Assembly (NCBI GenBank): GCA_017623215.1
Contig: JAGAPO010000107.1
Coordinates: forward strand, 1-64,000
Length of the DNA stretch: 64,000 bases
Reading direction: 5' to 3'
DNA from: Lachnospiraceae bacterium
GTDB lineage: Bacteria > Bacillota > Clostridia > Lachnospirales > Lachnospiraceae
Both the position numbers and the translations under genes were made by a program. This document shows positions 54,071 through 63,846 of the stretch, one piece after another; the stretch's first letter is position 1; every line of letters starts with the position of its first letter. Under the pieces are notes generated by a model that saw only the letters and a program-made list of their open reading frames with translations, did no database searches and was not told the origin of the DNA.

Positions 54071-54163
54071 ATTATAGCATAGTTTTTTTAAATCACAAGA
54101 TCAAAAGCGTGAAAATCAAAAAATCATCGCAAAATTCATTTAAATTTTTTACGTTTCCTCATC
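54071..54163 (-). promoter_or_regulatory. Fourth operator copy, before the importer operon
   Basis: Half-site GATCAAAAGCGTG begins at 54099, 23 nt from a perfect -10 TATAAT (54071-54076); a decayed opposite half (ACGTTTCCTCATC) ends at 54163. The spacing to the -10 equals that of the other copies. The remainder of 54164-54496 is AT-rich with no gene. Confidence 0.55.
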
Positions 54164-54496
54164 AGTGCCGGCATTCATCTGAATTATCGTCTGGATTTCC
54201 TTCTCATACCCCTTCGCTCCCTTTTCCTTTATTTTCCCTGTCCTTCCTCCTTATGGCTTATAAATTATCTGTACGTTCTTCCGAATCGCGCCTCTTTGTT
54301 AATATTGTAACATAATTGTATATACAGTTCAAGTTTTTACCTCTCAATAACAGTATCTTTTCATTCTATATACCATTTTTAATCTTTTTCTAATCATTCT
54401 ATAAAAGCTATCTTCCCCATCCACTCCAAAAGTCTCTCCCGTCTTATCAAGACGAAGTGTACTTCTTTGTGAATTTCGTAGGAATCTCCTAACAAA

Positions 54497-54540
54497 AAAG
54501 TCACCCGGATGCAGAACCTCAAGCTCTGCATCCGAGTGAC
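54497..54540 (-). terminator. Terminator after the beta-helix gene
   Basis: GTCACTCGGATGCAGA pairs with TCTGCATCCGGGTGAC (one G-U) around a 9-nt loop, then six T on the minus strand. Confidence 0.88.
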
Positions 54541-54570
54541 CAGATGACCCCTATCTATTCCTACACGCTA

Positions 54571-56628
54571 TTAAATTGTCTTTCTCGGCCCACATTTCTT
54601 CACATCAAATGCCCGGAAGCCCATCGCAAATGCCGGCGATTCCGGTCTCAGCGTATAGTCCCCGTTCTCCGGATCCACGAACATCGGATCAGCAGCCACG
54701 CTCTCGAATTCCATTCCGAGCTTCTTCGCATCCTCAAGCGTCTGAATTATCTTTTGACCCTTCTCCGGCTCATCGCCCTCATGGAACCAGATCTCGCTGT
54801 ACCGGAACTCGCCGTTATGGCACCAGAACAGGTTGCGGTTCGAGCTAATCGCACCATCCTCCAGCGAGTGCGCTCCCGGAGCTTTCTGCGCATAATTCAC
54901 AAACATCGCGGTACCCTTGGAATACACGATATTATTTGTAAAAATAATCGACAAATGCGTCTCCGGACGGCTGACGCGAAGCACACCTCTGTCAGAATCC
55001 GCGAAAATATTATTCCTTACAACATTGGAAGAACCATAGTGCTGATGATAGCAGTTCGAGGAAGTCCGGTAGCAAAGATTATTCTCTATCGTAATTCCAA
55101 CGGAACCCTCATCCGTGTAAATCGCCCATCCGCCATATTCTTTGCACTTAATATCGTGGATGCGGTTGTTCGCAACCACGGTTCCCGGCTGATTGCCAAG
55201 CAAATAAACACCGCCCATATCAGAAAGCTTGCCCTTACCAAGGTCATAAATATGATTATACATAATCCGGTTATTGCGGCATACACTCTTGCCATATCCC
55301 CACGTCCAGCCGCAGGAAATACCGGTATAATACAGGTCGCCGACCTCGTTATGCAGCACATCATTCTCATATGTATGCATCAGCAGGATACCGCACGCCG
55401 ACAGATACCGTTTGCCAACGCCCAGAATCGTACAATCCGCAATCGTATTTCCCCAGGTCATATCCGCCTCGGGTGCGCCGAACGCGCCGCCGCATACGCG
55501 AATACCGCCCGCGCCGCCGTCCTTAATCGTACAGCCTTCCAGCTTAACGTTATGGCAGCCTTCCATCACATTAAAGCCATGCACGCCAAAATTACTCATC
55601 GTACAATTCTCAAACGCCACACTGTGCGCATACTTCACCGAAATGCTGCCATCCGCATTGCCGACCGCCTGCGGGTCCGAAGCGAACAGCACTCCGTCAG
55701 CAAACCCCTGCTCATTCTCCCTACTGCCATAATCACCGCGCGTATAAGCAAACTTCAAGCCGCGGAAGCGCACACCCGTCACCGGATTGCCTGCCTGACC
55801 CTTCACCTCAATGATCTTGGAAACCACAGGCGCCCATACCTCAATCGACTCCGGCGTCTGCTCCTCATTGCGAGGCACATAGTACAGCATACCGCTCTTT
55901 CTGTCCAAATACCACTCATTCGGATGCTTCAGCGTCGGCACATTCTCAAGAATATAATCCTGACCCGGCTTAATCGTGAACCGGCTCCAATACTCCATCG
56001 TCACCTTACCGGTCTCCGTATCCAGCGACTGCACCGGAGTATGCTCATCAATCCACCAATGATTAAAGCTGATAATACAATCCTCAATCGACTCCACCTG
56101 CTTCAGCCGATCCATATCCGCGGGATCCGCAACGAACCACTTCGAAGGATACTGCTGATTCGGCCCGATATTCTGAGCCTCCTTCACATAAAAAGCCCCT
56201 TCCTCCGGGAACCTTGTAAAATCCGCTCTCAGCCCATCCACATACAGATCCGTAAACTTCCATTTTCCATCCTTCACCTCCGGAATAAATGCCCCAAAAC
56301 AAGGCATTCCCTTCCAGACCGTCTTCTCAAATCCGGTAATCCTGCGTCCGCCGCTAATCAGGACCTCGCCGTCGCCATACGGCTCTACGCACACATTCGA
56401 CATCATCGGATCAACCGTAAGCGTCTTCTTCATAACATACTCACCGGCCATCATCTTTACAGTAACCGGCTGCAGCATCCCGCCGCCTCTCATCTGCTTA
56501 ATAATCATAAAAGCATCCGCGAGCGATCCTAAGGGGCCAAACCCATCCCCACACTCCTTCGCACATCGCCCATTACCAACTCCACCGGGTGCAACATACA
56601 ATGTAGAAATCTCATGAAAACTTAACAT
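54571..56628 (-). CDS. Right-handed parallel beta-helix glycosidase-like protein (GH141-like)
   Basis: 685 residues without a signal peptide. The N-terminus (LYVAPGGVGNGRC) and repeated short beta-helix turns (VAFENCTMSNFGVHGFNV, NVKLEGCTIKDGGAGGIRV, GTVVANNRIHDI) fit the right-handed parallel beta-helix fold. The overall size and the C-terminal PMFVDPENGDYTLRPESPA resemble GH141-type proteins, a family that includes alpha-L-fucosidase and xylanase activities. With the GH29 protein at 20 kb it may point to fucoside use, but the activity is inferred only. First gene of the island after infA and isolated by terminators on both sides. Confidence 0.75.
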   Translation of the reverse strand: MLSFHEISTLYVAPGGVGNGRCAKECGDGFGPLGSLADAFMIIKQMRGGGMLQPVTVKMMAGEYVMKKTLTVDPMMSNVCVEPYGDGEVLISGGRRITGFEKTVWKGMPCFGAFIPEVKDGKWKFTDLYVDGLRADFTRFPEEGAFYVKEAQNIGPNQQYPSKWFVADPADMDRLKQVESIEDCIISFNHWWIDEHTPVQSLDTETGKVTMEYWSRFTIKPGQDYILENVPTLKHPNEWYLDRKSGMLYYVPRNEEQTPESIEVWAPVVSKIIEVKGQAGNPVTGVRFRGLKFAYTRGDYGSRENEQGFADGVLFASDPQAVGNADGSISVKYAHSVAFENCTMSNFGVHGFNVMEGCHNVKLEGCTIKDGGAGGIRVCGGAFGAPEADMTWGNTIADCTILGVGKRYLSACGILLMHTYENDVLHNEVGDLYYTGISCGWTWGYGKSVCRNNRIMYNHIYDLGKGKLSDMGGVYLLGNQPGTVVANNRIHDIKCKEYGGWAIYTDEGSVGITIENNLCYRTSSNCYHQHYGSSNVVRNNIFADSDRGVLRVSRPETHLSIIFTNNIVYSKGTAMFVNYAQKAPGAHSLEDGAISSNRNLFWCHNGEFRYSEIWFHEGDEPEKGQKIIQTLEDAKKLGMEFESVAADPMFVDPENGDYTLRPESPAFAMGFRAFDVKKCGPRKTI

Positions 56629-56866
56629 ACATTCTCTCTCCTTTCACCACGCACCGCACCTCCCGCGCCGCCATGCGCATTTGCTTCAGAATTCCCCCTT
56701 AACATACTCCTCCTCTCCATCATACCACATCTTCCCCAAAATCACCACTCAAAAATCGCAGCAACACAATCTCCCCTTCAATCTCTTCCCAAGCAAGTCC
56801 ATATATTATAATTCATAATATGTATCACCCGCAGCACACAGCGCAGTGCCTGTGCGTCCGTCAAAC

Positions 56867-56946
56867 CAAAAAAGCGTTGTTGGGGGAAGACGCAGCAAGC
56901 TGCGCCTTCCCCCAACTCTTCTGTTACGTTTGCCGCGCAAACGTAA
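56867..56946 (-). terminator. Double-hairpin terminator after infA
   Basis: A first stem GTTACGTTTGC/GCAAACGTAAC (56922-56946) is followed by a very strong 18-bp stem, GTTGGGGGAAGGCGCAGC against its complement (56879-56916), then CGCTTTTTT. It closes the spc operon at infA. The remainder of 56629-56866 shows no gene. Confidence 0.9.
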
Positions 56947-56950
56947 CAAC

Positions 56951-57169
56951 CTACTTATCACGCCAAATAATTCTTCCCTTAGTCAAATCATAAGGCGACA
57001 GTTCCAGCGTCACCTTATCGCCCGGAACAATCTTAATAAAATTCATACGCAGCTTACCGCTGATATGTGCAAGCACGCGATGGCCATTATCGAGCTCAAC
57101 CTGGAACATAGCGTTCGGCAGCTTCTCGACCACGGTTCCTTCGATTTCTACAACATCAGATTTCGACAT
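56951..57169 (-). CDS. infA: Translation initiation factor IF-1
   Basis: 72 residues from [19 protein letters not shown], an S1-like OB fold with [16 protein letters not shown] and GRIIWRDK. The start at 57169 is set by GGAGGTTGAA. Last gene of the spc operon here. Usually followed by rpmJ, which in this genome is 31.6 kb away. No KOW-domain RNA-binding protein gene lies between map and infA, although that order is common in Lachnospiraceae. Confidence 0.98.
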   Translation of the reverse strand: MSKSDVVEIEGTVVEKLPNAMFQVELDNGHRVLAHISGKLRMNFIKIVPGDKVTLELSPYDLTKGRIIWRDK

Positions 57170-57274
57170 TTCAACCTCCATCCCTGTGGTTTGCCGTGAG
57201 TCGGAGCCACAGGTATCCATTTTCCCGGCAAATCTGTGTCTGTACACGATTCGCCTATTTTATTTTGCTCTGTT

Positions 57275-58042
57275 CTATCTTTTCTCTTCCTTGCGGATGG
57301 ATAACAGCTCCGGCTCACCCTTTGTAATCAGAACCGTATTCTCGTAATGCGCCGAAAGGGACCCATCCTCGGTAACAACCGTCCAGTCGTCATCCAGCCA
57401 GCGCACATCATAGCGGCCCGCATTTACCATGGGCTCGATCGCGAGGGTCATTCCAGCCTGAAGCTTGATTCCTCTGCGTCTCTGCCGGAAATTCGGAACC
57501 TGCGGGTCCTCGTGCAGCTCTCTGCCGATTCCGTGGCCAACCAGATCTCTGACTACCGAGTATCCATTCGCCTCCACATAGTTCTGGATCGCCGTACTGA
57601 CATCGTTCAGATGAAATCCTTCTCTCGCATAACGGATTCCCTCGAAGAAGCTCTGCTTCGTTACCTCGATCAGACGCTTCGCCTCGGGAGAAATCTCACC
57701 AACCGCTACTGTTCTCGCAGAGTCGGACTGCCATCCTTTATAGATAACGCCCGCGTCCAGGCTTACGATATCGCCATCCTTCAGGATTCGCGTCTTACTG
57801 GGGATTCCGTGAACGACCTCGTCATTCACCGATACGCAGATCGAAGCAGGATAGCCATTGTAATTCAGGAACGACGGAATGCAGCCGTAGCTTTTGATTA
57901 CCTCATATCCCCTCTTATCAATATCATACGTCGAAATACCGGGCTTTATCATCGCCGCAAGCTCTTCGTGCACGATCGCAAGGATATGCCCCGCTTCCCG
58001 CATGAGCTCAATTTCGCTTTCCGATTTCACACTTACCGACAT
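57275..58042 (-). CDS. map: Methionine aminopeptidase, type I
   Basis: About 255 residues from MSVSVKSESEIELM; TTTGGAGG lies upstream. Metal-binding and catalytic residues are clear: LDAGVIYKGWQSDSART (two Asp), GHGIGRELHEDP (His), LAIEPMV (Glu) and the final TEDGSLSAHYENTVL (Glu). Removes the initiator Met from new proteins. Confidence 0.97.
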   Translation of the reverse strand: MSVSVKSESEIELMREAGHILAIVHEELAAMIKPGISTYDIDKRGYEVIKSYGCIPSFLNYNGYPASICVSVNDEVVHGIPSKTRILKDGDIVSLDAGVIYKGWQSDSARTVAVGEISPEAKRLIEVTKQSFFEGIRYAREGFHLNDVSTAIQNYVEANGYSVVRDLVGHGIGRELHEDPQVPNFRQRRRGIKLQAGMTLAIEPMVNAGRYDVRWLDDDWTVVTEDGSLSAHYENTVLITKGEPELLSIRKEEKR

Positions 58043-58069
58043 GAATCTGTATCCTCCAAAAAACATCTC

Positions 58070-58711
58070 TTAGCCGAGTATCGCACAAATGTCTGCAAAT
58101 ACGTCATTCAGGTTCTTCGTACCATCAACCTCTACAAGAACCCCAAGTGTCTTATAGTAGTCAATTAAAGGCTGTGTCTGCTCATTGTATACCGTAAGAC
58201 GCTTCTGAACAGTCTCCGGCTTATCATCCTCTCTCAGAATCAGAGCATCTCCGCATGCATCGCAGATTCCCTCTGTCTTTGTCGGATTGTATACGATATG
58301 ATAGGTTGCTCCGCACTTTACGCAGGCTCTGCGTCCCGACATACGGGTCACAATCGCCTCGTCCGGCACTTCCACATCAACAGCAGCGTCGATCTTCTCT
58401 CCTCTGCCGCTCAAGGCCTTTGTTAATGCTTCTGCCTGCGGAATGGTCCTGGGAAATCCATCCAGAATGTATCCCTTCACACAGTCATCCTTCTGAACGC
58501 GGTCAATCACCAGATCCACCGTCAGCTCATCCGGGACCAGCATTCCCTGATCCATGTATGCTTTCGCCTTTTTACCAAGCTCTGTACCATTCTTGATGTT
58601 CGCACGGAAAATATCTCCTGTGGAAATATGGGGGATTCCATATTTTTCTGCAAGCATCTTTGCCTGTGTTCCCTTTCCCGCTCCGGGAGCCCCTAACATT
58701 ATAATCTTCAT
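58070..58711 (-). CDS. adk: Adenylate kinase
   Basis: 213 residues from [20 protein letters not shown] (P-loop). [13 protein letters not shown] is present, and the LID domain carries a zinc set (CVKCGATYH and CDACG), usual in Firmicutes. The ATG at 58711 follows AAAGGT; an upstream extension is not supported. Converts ATP and AMP to two ADP. Confidence 0.97.
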   Translation of the reverse strand: MKIIMLGAPGAGKGTQAKMLAEKYGIPHISTGDIFRANIKNGTELGKKAKAYMDQGMLVPDELTVDLVIDRVQKDDCVKGYILDGFPRTIPQAEALTKALSGRGEKIDAAVDVEVPDEAIVTRMSGRRACVKCGATYHIVYNPTKTEGICDACGDALILREDDKPETVQKRLTVYNEQTQPLIDYYKTLGVLVEVDGTKNLNDVFADICAILG

Positions 58712-58818
58712 GCGCACCATACCTTTCTGCGAAGCATATGCTTCGCCTTTCCGTATTCTGTGTATTAAACTCATATAGGGTGGAACAAATTCGTCCCACC
58801 CTAATATTTACTTTATCA

Positions 58819-60147
58819 TTAGTCGTTTAAGAACCCTTTGTAATGGCGAACCAGCATCTGGGATTCGATCTGCTTCATCGTCTCAAGGATAACTCCGACA
58901 ACGATGATAAGAGATGTTCCGCTGAAGGATACCTGTGCACCAAACGCGCCTGCGAAGAAGATCGGAATCACTGCTACGATCGTCAGACCTACCGCTCCGA
59001 TGAAGATGATGTAGTTCAGCACCTTCGTCAGGTAATCGGTCGTCGGTCTTCCGGGACGAATACCCGGAATGAAGCCGCCCTGCTTCTTCATGTTGTTCGC
59101 AACTTCCAACGGGTTGAAGGTGATGGAAGTATAGAAATACGCGAAGAAGAAAATCAGTCCGATATAAATCAGCAATCCAAGCGTATACTTGAATTCGCCA
59201 AAGCTTGAGAAATTACACCAGGAACCCTGGTTCAGCAGGTATAAAATCTTGGGCCATACATACGCTCTTGCCGGCTGTACGCCGAAGAAAGAGGATATGA
59301 TGATCGGAAACTGCATTAAAGATACTGCGAAGATAACCGGGATAACGCCGGCTGTATTCACCTTTAACGGGATGAAGGAAGACTGTCCGCCTACCATCTT
59401 ACGGCCCTGTATCTTCTTTGCATACTGTACGCTGATCTTTCTCTGTGCATCCTGAAGCAGGATGATGAGAACAACTGTTACAACGATTACAGCGATAATG
59501 ACAATTGCTGCGATGACCGCGCTTACCACGTTGGAAGCGCCCTTAATGAACTGTACATACAGATTGTACATATCATTCGGCATCTGCGCAACAATGTTGA
59601 TTAACAGGATAATGGAAGTGCCGTTGCCAACACCCTTCTCCGTAATTCTTTCACCTAACCACATTAAGAATGCGGAACCTGCAGTGAAGGAAACGGTGAT
59701 AACCACTACGTTCGAGAACGTAAGGCCGCCGGTCAGGATACCGGAGTTACCGAATCCGATTGCCATAGCAACGGATTCGATAATAGCAAGTGCTACCGTC
59801 AGGTATCTGGAATACTCTGCGATCTTCTTTCTTCCTGTCTCGCCATCCTTCTGAAGCTCTTCTAACTTCGGAATCGCGATTGTTAACAGCTGCATAATGA
59901 TTGACGATGTGATATACGGAGAGATATTCAGTGCGAATATCGACATCTGCGAAAACGATCCACCCGTCAATGTGTCAAAGAATCCAAAGCCGGTCTGCTG
60001 GCTCAGCCAGAGATTGAAGTAATCTCTGTCAATGCCCGGTACCGGAAGCTGACAGCCGATTCTGATGATAACCAGCGCAAGCAGTGTGTATAACAGACGA
60101 TTCCGGATATCTTTGATCTTAAAAGCATTTCTGATCGATTTGAACAC
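58819..60147 (-). CDS. secY: Preprotein translocase subunit SecY
   Basis: 442 residues with about ten membrane helices. It starts MFKSIRNAFKIKDIRNRLLYTL and has the plug-side motif GGSFSQMSIFALNISPYI and the cytoplasmic loop PGIRPGRPT near the C-terminal third. Forms the SecYEG channel. Directly follows rplO. Confidence 0.98.
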   Translation of the reverse strand: MFKSIRNAFKIKDIRNRLLYTLLALVIIRIGCQLPVPGIDRDYFNLWLSQQTGFGFFDTLTGGSFSQMSIFALNISPYITSSIIMQLLTIAIPKLEELQKDGETGRKKIAEYSRYLTVALAIIESVAMAIGFGNSGILTGGLTFSNVVVITVSFTAGSAFLMWLGERITEKGVGNGTSIILLINIVAQMPNDMYNLYVQFIKGASNVVSAVIAAIVIIAVIVVTVVLIILLQDAQRKISVQYAKKIQGRKMVGGQSSFIPLKVNTAGVIPVIFAVSLMQFPIIISSFFGVQPARAYVWPKILYLLNQGSWCNFSSFGEFKYTLGLLIYIGLIFFFAYFYTSITFNPLEVANNMKKQGGFIPGIRPGRPTTDYLTKVLNYIIFIGAVGLTIVAVIPIFFAGAFGAQVSFSGTSLIIVVGVILETMKQIESQMLVRHYKGFLND

Positions 60148-60597
60148 CTAGATCACCTCAGCTTTTCCACCAAGAGCCTGAATCTTTTCTACTGCCGACT
60201 GGCTGTAGGCAGTAACCTTTACATTCAACTTCTTAGTTAATTCTCCGTTTCCAAGGATCTTAACTCCGTCTTTCGGATTGTTGATAATGCCGATCTCCAT
60301 TAAGCTCTCGATAGTTACGTCTGCGCCATCCTCAAATCTATTTAACTTATCTACATTAATTGAAATGATTTCCTTTGTGTTTCTGCACTTGAAACCTCTC
60401 TTAGGAAGTCTGCGGTATAAAGGCATCTGACCACCTTCGAAGCCGATTCTCGGAGCTCCGGAACGAGCCTTCTGACCCTTATGACCCTTACCTGCTGTTT
60501 TACCATTTCCCGAACCGTGTCCGCGTCCTCTTCTGAAGTTGTTGCTCTGCTTGGAACCCTCAGCCGGTCTTAATTCTGATAAATTCATCGTCTGCAC
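60148..60597 (-). CDS. rplO: 50S ribosomal protein L15
   Basis: 149 residues: [14 protein letters not shown], the Gly/Arg-rich [19 protein letters not shown] and [18 protein letters not shown]. The stop touches the secY start region. Normal length. Confidence 0.98.
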   Translation of the reverse strand: MQTMNLSELRPAEGSKQSNNFRRGRGHGSGNGKTAGKGHKGQKARSGAPRIGFEGGQMPLYRRLPKRGFKCRNTKEIISINVDKLNRFEDGADVTIESLMEIGIINNPKDGVKILGNGELTKKLNVKVTAYSQSAVEKIQALGGKAEVI

Positions 60598-60612
60598 CTC
60601 CTTACTGTATTA

Positions 60613-60795
60613 TTAGATCTCTTCTACCTTAACCAGGTGTCTTACCTGATTTACCATACCCTTGGTAGCAGCATTGTTAGGAAGCTCAACGGTCTTGTGC
60701 ATCTTGGTCAGTCCCAGTGCCTCAACTGTCTTTCTGTGCTTCGGAATTGCGCTGATAGGGGATTTTACTAATGTAACCTTTACTTTATCTGCCAC
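60613..60795 (-). CDS. rpmD: 50S ribosomal protein L30
   Basis: 60 residues: VKVTLVKSPISAIPKHRKTV, LGLTKMHKTVELPN, and MVNQVRHLVKVEE. Bacterial short form. Confidence 0.97.
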   Translation of the reverse strand: MADKVKVTLVKSPISAIPKHRKTVEALGLTKMHKTVELPNNAATKGMVNQVRHLVKVEEI

Positions 60796-60807
60796 TTCTC
60801 ACACCTC

Positions 60808-61311
60808 CTATAACTCGTCAACAGAAATTCCGCGAAGTGCAGCCACCTGCTCCGGAGTCTTAAGCTGGCTTAAGCCATCGATTGTTGCAAGTACAACGTT
60901 CTGCTTATTGTTGGAACCAAGCGACTTGGTACGGATGTTCTTGAAGCCTGCAAGCTCCAGTACGTTACGAGCGGGGCCACCAGCGATGATACCGGTACCT
61001 TCAGGGGAACGCTTCAGAAGAACCGATGCGCTTCCGAACTTACCGATATAATCATGAGGTACGCTGCCGTTCTCATCGAGCGGTAATGTGATAATCTTCT
61101 TCATAGCATCCTCTTTTCCCTTGCGGATTGCTTCGGGAATCTCGGCTGCCTTACCTAAGCCTGCACCAACGTGGCCGTTCTTGTCACCAACAACAACCAG
61201 AGCGGTGAATCTCATGTTACGACCACCCTTAACGGTCTTGGATACACGCTTAATTGAAACTACTTTATCTTCTAACTCTAACTGACTAGCATCAATGATA
61301 GTACGTTTCAT
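60808..61311 (-). CDS. rpsE: 30S ribosomal protein S5
   Basis: 167 residues: the double-stranded RNA-binding fold [18 protein letters not shown] and the second domain [20 protein letters not shown]. Important for decoding accuracy. Between rplR and rpmD. Confidence 0.98.
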   Translation of the reverse strand: MKRTIIDASQLELEDKVVSIKRVSKTVKGGRNMRFTALVVVGDKNGHVGAGLGKAAEIPEAIRKGKEDAMKKIITLPLDENGSVPHDYIGKFGSASVLLKRSPEGTGIIAGGPARNVLELAGFKNIRTKSLGSNNKQNVVLATIDGLSQLKTPEQVAALRGISVDEL

Positions 61312-61327
61312 GTGTTCTCCTCCTTAC

Positions 61328-61696
61328 TTAGAAATTAAGGCCAGCTTCTCTGGCTGCATCTGCTAATGCCTTGATCTTACCATGGTAGATGAATCCGCCT
61401 CTGTCGAATACAACTTCTGTAATGCCCTTCTCAAGTGCCTTCTTAGCGATTACAGTTCCGAGGTATGCAGCAGCAGCTACATCGTTGGTATTCTCAAGTT
61501 CAGCCTTAACTTCCTTCTGTACGGTAGAAGCAGAAACTAAGGTATTGCCTACGGTATCGTCAATAATCTGTGCATACATGTGATTATTGCTTCTGAATAC
61601 TGCCAGACGAGGTCTTACAGAAGTACCGGAGAAACGATTACGCATTCTTCTATGCTTTTTAACACGAATTTCAGATCTTGATTCTTTACTAACCAT
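61328..61696 (-). CDS. rplR: 50S ribosomal protein L18
   Basis: 122 residues, basic N-terminus ([19 protein letters not shown]) and the C-terminal [19 protein letters not shown] that contact 5S rRNA. Confidence 0.98.
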   Translation of the reverse strand: MVSKESRSEIRVKKHRRMRNRFSGTSVRPRLAVFRSNNHMYAQIIDDTVGNTLVSASTVQKEVKAELENTNDVAAAAYLGTVIAKKALEKGITEVVFDRGGFIYHGKIKALADAAREAGLNF

Positions 61697-61714
61697 CTTC
61701 TTTCACTCCTCCCT

Positions 61715-62257
61715 TTACTTCTTACCAGTCTTACCAACTTTACGTCTGATAACTTCATCAGCGTACTTGATGCCCTTGCCCTTGTAAGGCTCAGGTCTTC
61801 TCTTGTCTCTGATCTCAGCCGCGAACTGGCCAACCTTCTCTTTATCAATACCCTTAACAGTAATCTTGTTCTGTCCGTCAAGTACAGTCTCGATACCCTC
61901 AGGATCAATCATGATTACCGGATGGGAGTAACCTAATGTCAGTGTTAATTCCTTACCCTGCTTCGCAGCTCTGTAACCAACACCGTTGATCTCAAGAACC
62001 TTCTCATAGCCCTGAGTAACACCGGTAACCATGTTGGCAATCAGGGTTCTGGTTAAGCCGTGTAAAGACTTCATCTTCTTTAAGTCGTTGGGTCTGGATA
62101 CTACTACGTGTCCATCCTCAACCTTGATCTCCATCTCTGCAGGTAATACTCTCTCAAGAGTTCCCTTAGGACCCTTAACGGTCACTTTGTTATTTTCTGC
62201 AACATCAACCGTTACACCGGCCGGTATTGCGATTGGCATTCTTCCTATACGTGACAT
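61715..62257 (-). CDS. rplF: 50S ribosomal protein L6
   Basis: 180 residues: [26 protein letters not shown] and the C-terminal motif [16 protein letters not shown]. Normal length. Confidence 0.98.
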   Translation of the reverse strand: MSRIGRMPIAIPAGVTVDVAENNKVTVKGPKGTLERVLPAEMEIKVEDGHVVVSRPNDLKKMKSLHGLTRTLIANMVTGVTQGYEKVLEINGVGYRAAKQGKELTLTLGYSHPVIMIDPEGIETVLDGQNKITVKGIDKEKVGQFAAEIRDKRRPEPYKGKGIKYADEVIRRKVGKTGKK

Positions 62258-62326
62258 GCCCGTACCTCCTTGTATTTATAAACTCCGCGATAGCGAATCG
62301 CCTCGCTATCGCTCAGATATTCTTAA

Positions 62327-62728
62327 TTACCAAACGAATGCTAAAACCTCGCCGCCTACGTTAAGCTTTCTTGCTTCCTTGTCTGTAAGCACACCCTTGT
62401 TGGTGGAAATGATTGCAATGCCGAGACCGCCTAATACCTTCGGCAGCTCCTCTGCGTTCGCATATACTCTCAGACCAGGCTTGGAGATTCTCTTCAGTCC
62501 TGTGATAACCTTTACATTCTTATCCTTACCATACTTCAGTGTGATGTGGATGGTCTTGAATGCGCCAGTCTCTTCAATCTCATAGCTCTTGATGTAACCT
62601 TCCTTTAAGAGGATGTCTGCAATAGCAACCTTCATCTTGGAAGCGGGTACATCTACTGTATCATGTTTTGCAGTATTTGCATTACGGATTCTTGTAAGCA
62701 TATCTGCAATCGGATCGCTCATTGTCAT
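62327..62728 (-). CDS. rpsH: 30S ribosomal protein S8
   Basis: 133 residues: [16 protein letters not shown] near the start and [20 protein letters not shown] at the end. S8 is the usual autogenous repressor of spc operons; the window does not show its site. Confidence 0.98.
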   Translation of the reverse strand: MTMSDPIADMLTRIRNANTAKHDTVDVPASKMKVAIADILLKEGYIKSYEIEETGAFKTIHITLKYGKDKNVKVITGLKRISKPGLRVYANAEELPKVLGGLGIAIISTNKGVLTDKEARKLNVGGEVLAFVW

Positions 62729-62751
62729 TTGAATTGCCTCCTTTCTAAATC

Positions 62752-62937
62752 CTACCAGCTTGCTTTCTTAACGCCCGGGATCTCTCCCTTGTACGCTAAC
62801 TCACGGAAGCAGATTCTGCAGATTCCGTATTTTCTTAAGTAAGCGTGCGGACGGCCACAAATTTTGCAGCGATTGTATTCTCTGGTAGAGAACTTCTGAG
62901 GACGCTGCTGCTTTAACTTCATAGATAACTTAGCCAT
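62752..62937 (-). CDS. rpsN: 30S ribosomal protein S14, zinc type
   Basis: 61 residues with the zinc ligands CKICGRP and CRICFRE (C-plus form). This short form is typical of Firmicutes. Confidence 0.98.
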   Translation of the reverse strand: MAKLSMKLKQQRPQKFSTREYNRCKICGRPHAYLRKYGICRICFRELAYKGEIPGVKKASW

Positions 62938-62951
62938 GGAATTCCCTCCTA

Positions 62952-63491
62952 TTACTTGCTAAACGGCATACCGAATAATGTTAACAGTTCACGTGCTTCT
63001 TCGTCAGTCTTTGCAGTTGTAACGAAGATAACATCCATACCTCTTACCTTATCAACCTTATCGTACTCGATCTCGGGGAAAATTAACTGCTCCTTGATAC
63101 CAAGTGCATAGTTACCTCTTCCGTCGAATGCGTTCGGGTTAACGCCTCTGAAGTCACGAACTCGAGGCAGTGCGAGGTTGATTAAACGATCTGCGAACTC
63201 ATACATCTTCGCGCCGCGAAGGGTAACCTTACAGCCAATGTTAACGCCTTCTCTAATCTTGAAGTTAGCGATAGACTTCTTAGCCTTTGTGATAACAGCC
63301 TTCTGACCAGCGATGATCTCCATGTCTCTGATAGCGCTCTCTAATGCCTTAGCATTTTCCTTCGCCTCACCAACACCCATGTTGATGACGATTTTATCTA
63401 ATTTCGGAATCTCCATAACATTCTTGTATCCGAACTTCTTCTGCATAGCGCCAGCAATTTCATTCTTATACTGTTCCTGTAAACGAGCCAC
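62952..63491 (-). CDS. rplE: 50S ribosomal protein L5
   Basis: 179 residues: [38 protein letters not shown], and [19 protein letters not shown]. Binds 5S rRNA. Confidence 0.98.
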   Translation of the reverse strand: MARLQEQYKNEIAGAMQKKFGYKNVMEIPKLDKIVINMGVGEAKENAKALESAIRDMEIIAGQKAVITKAKKSIANFKIREGVNIGCKVTLRGAKMYEFADRLINLALPRVRDFRGVNPNAFDGRGNYALGIKEQLIFPEIEYDKVDKVRGMDVIFVTTAKTDEEARELLTLFGMPFSK

Positions 63492-63515
63492 CTTTGTCTT
63501 CCTCCTCTCTTAGAA

Positions 63516-63833
63516 TTAGTCGATTACTTCACCGGTCGACTTCGCAACGCGGACCTTCTTGGGACCCTTCTTGTCTTCAACGGTTGTGAAGCCGATTCTG
63601 GTTGTCTGTCCCTTGTGAACATACATAACGTTGGAGCAGTCAATAGGTGCCTCCTGGTGGATGATTCCACCATTCGGATTCGCCTGGGAAGCCTTGGTGT
63701 GCTTTGTGATGGTGTTAACACCCTCAACAATTACCTTACCATCAGCAACGGAAATAACCTTTCCCTCTTTGCCTTTATCTTTGCCGGCGATAACCTTAAC
63801 GGTATCACCCTTCTTAATCTTCGTCATTGCCAC
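63516..63833 (-). CDS. rplX: 50S ribosomal protein L24
   Basis: About 105 residues with the KOW motif region [20 protein letters not shown]. The start is ambiguous: I choose the GTG at 63833, 8 nt after AAGGAGG, giving MAMTKIKKG; an ATG two codons later is 14 nt from the SD. Confidence 0.96.
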   Translation of the reverse strand: MAMTKIKKGDTVKVIAGKDKGKEGKVISVADGKVIVEGVNTITKHTKASQANPNGGIIHQEAPIDCSNVMYVHKGQTTRIGFTTVEDKKGPKKVRVAKSTGEVID

Positions 63834-63846
63834 GATCGACACCTCC

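Noticed and set aside
54544..56532. A 662-codon open frame on the plus strand
   Set aside because: It lies antisense to the beta-helix gene, is rich in Arg, His and Ile from reverse reading, has no RBS, and shows no family motif.
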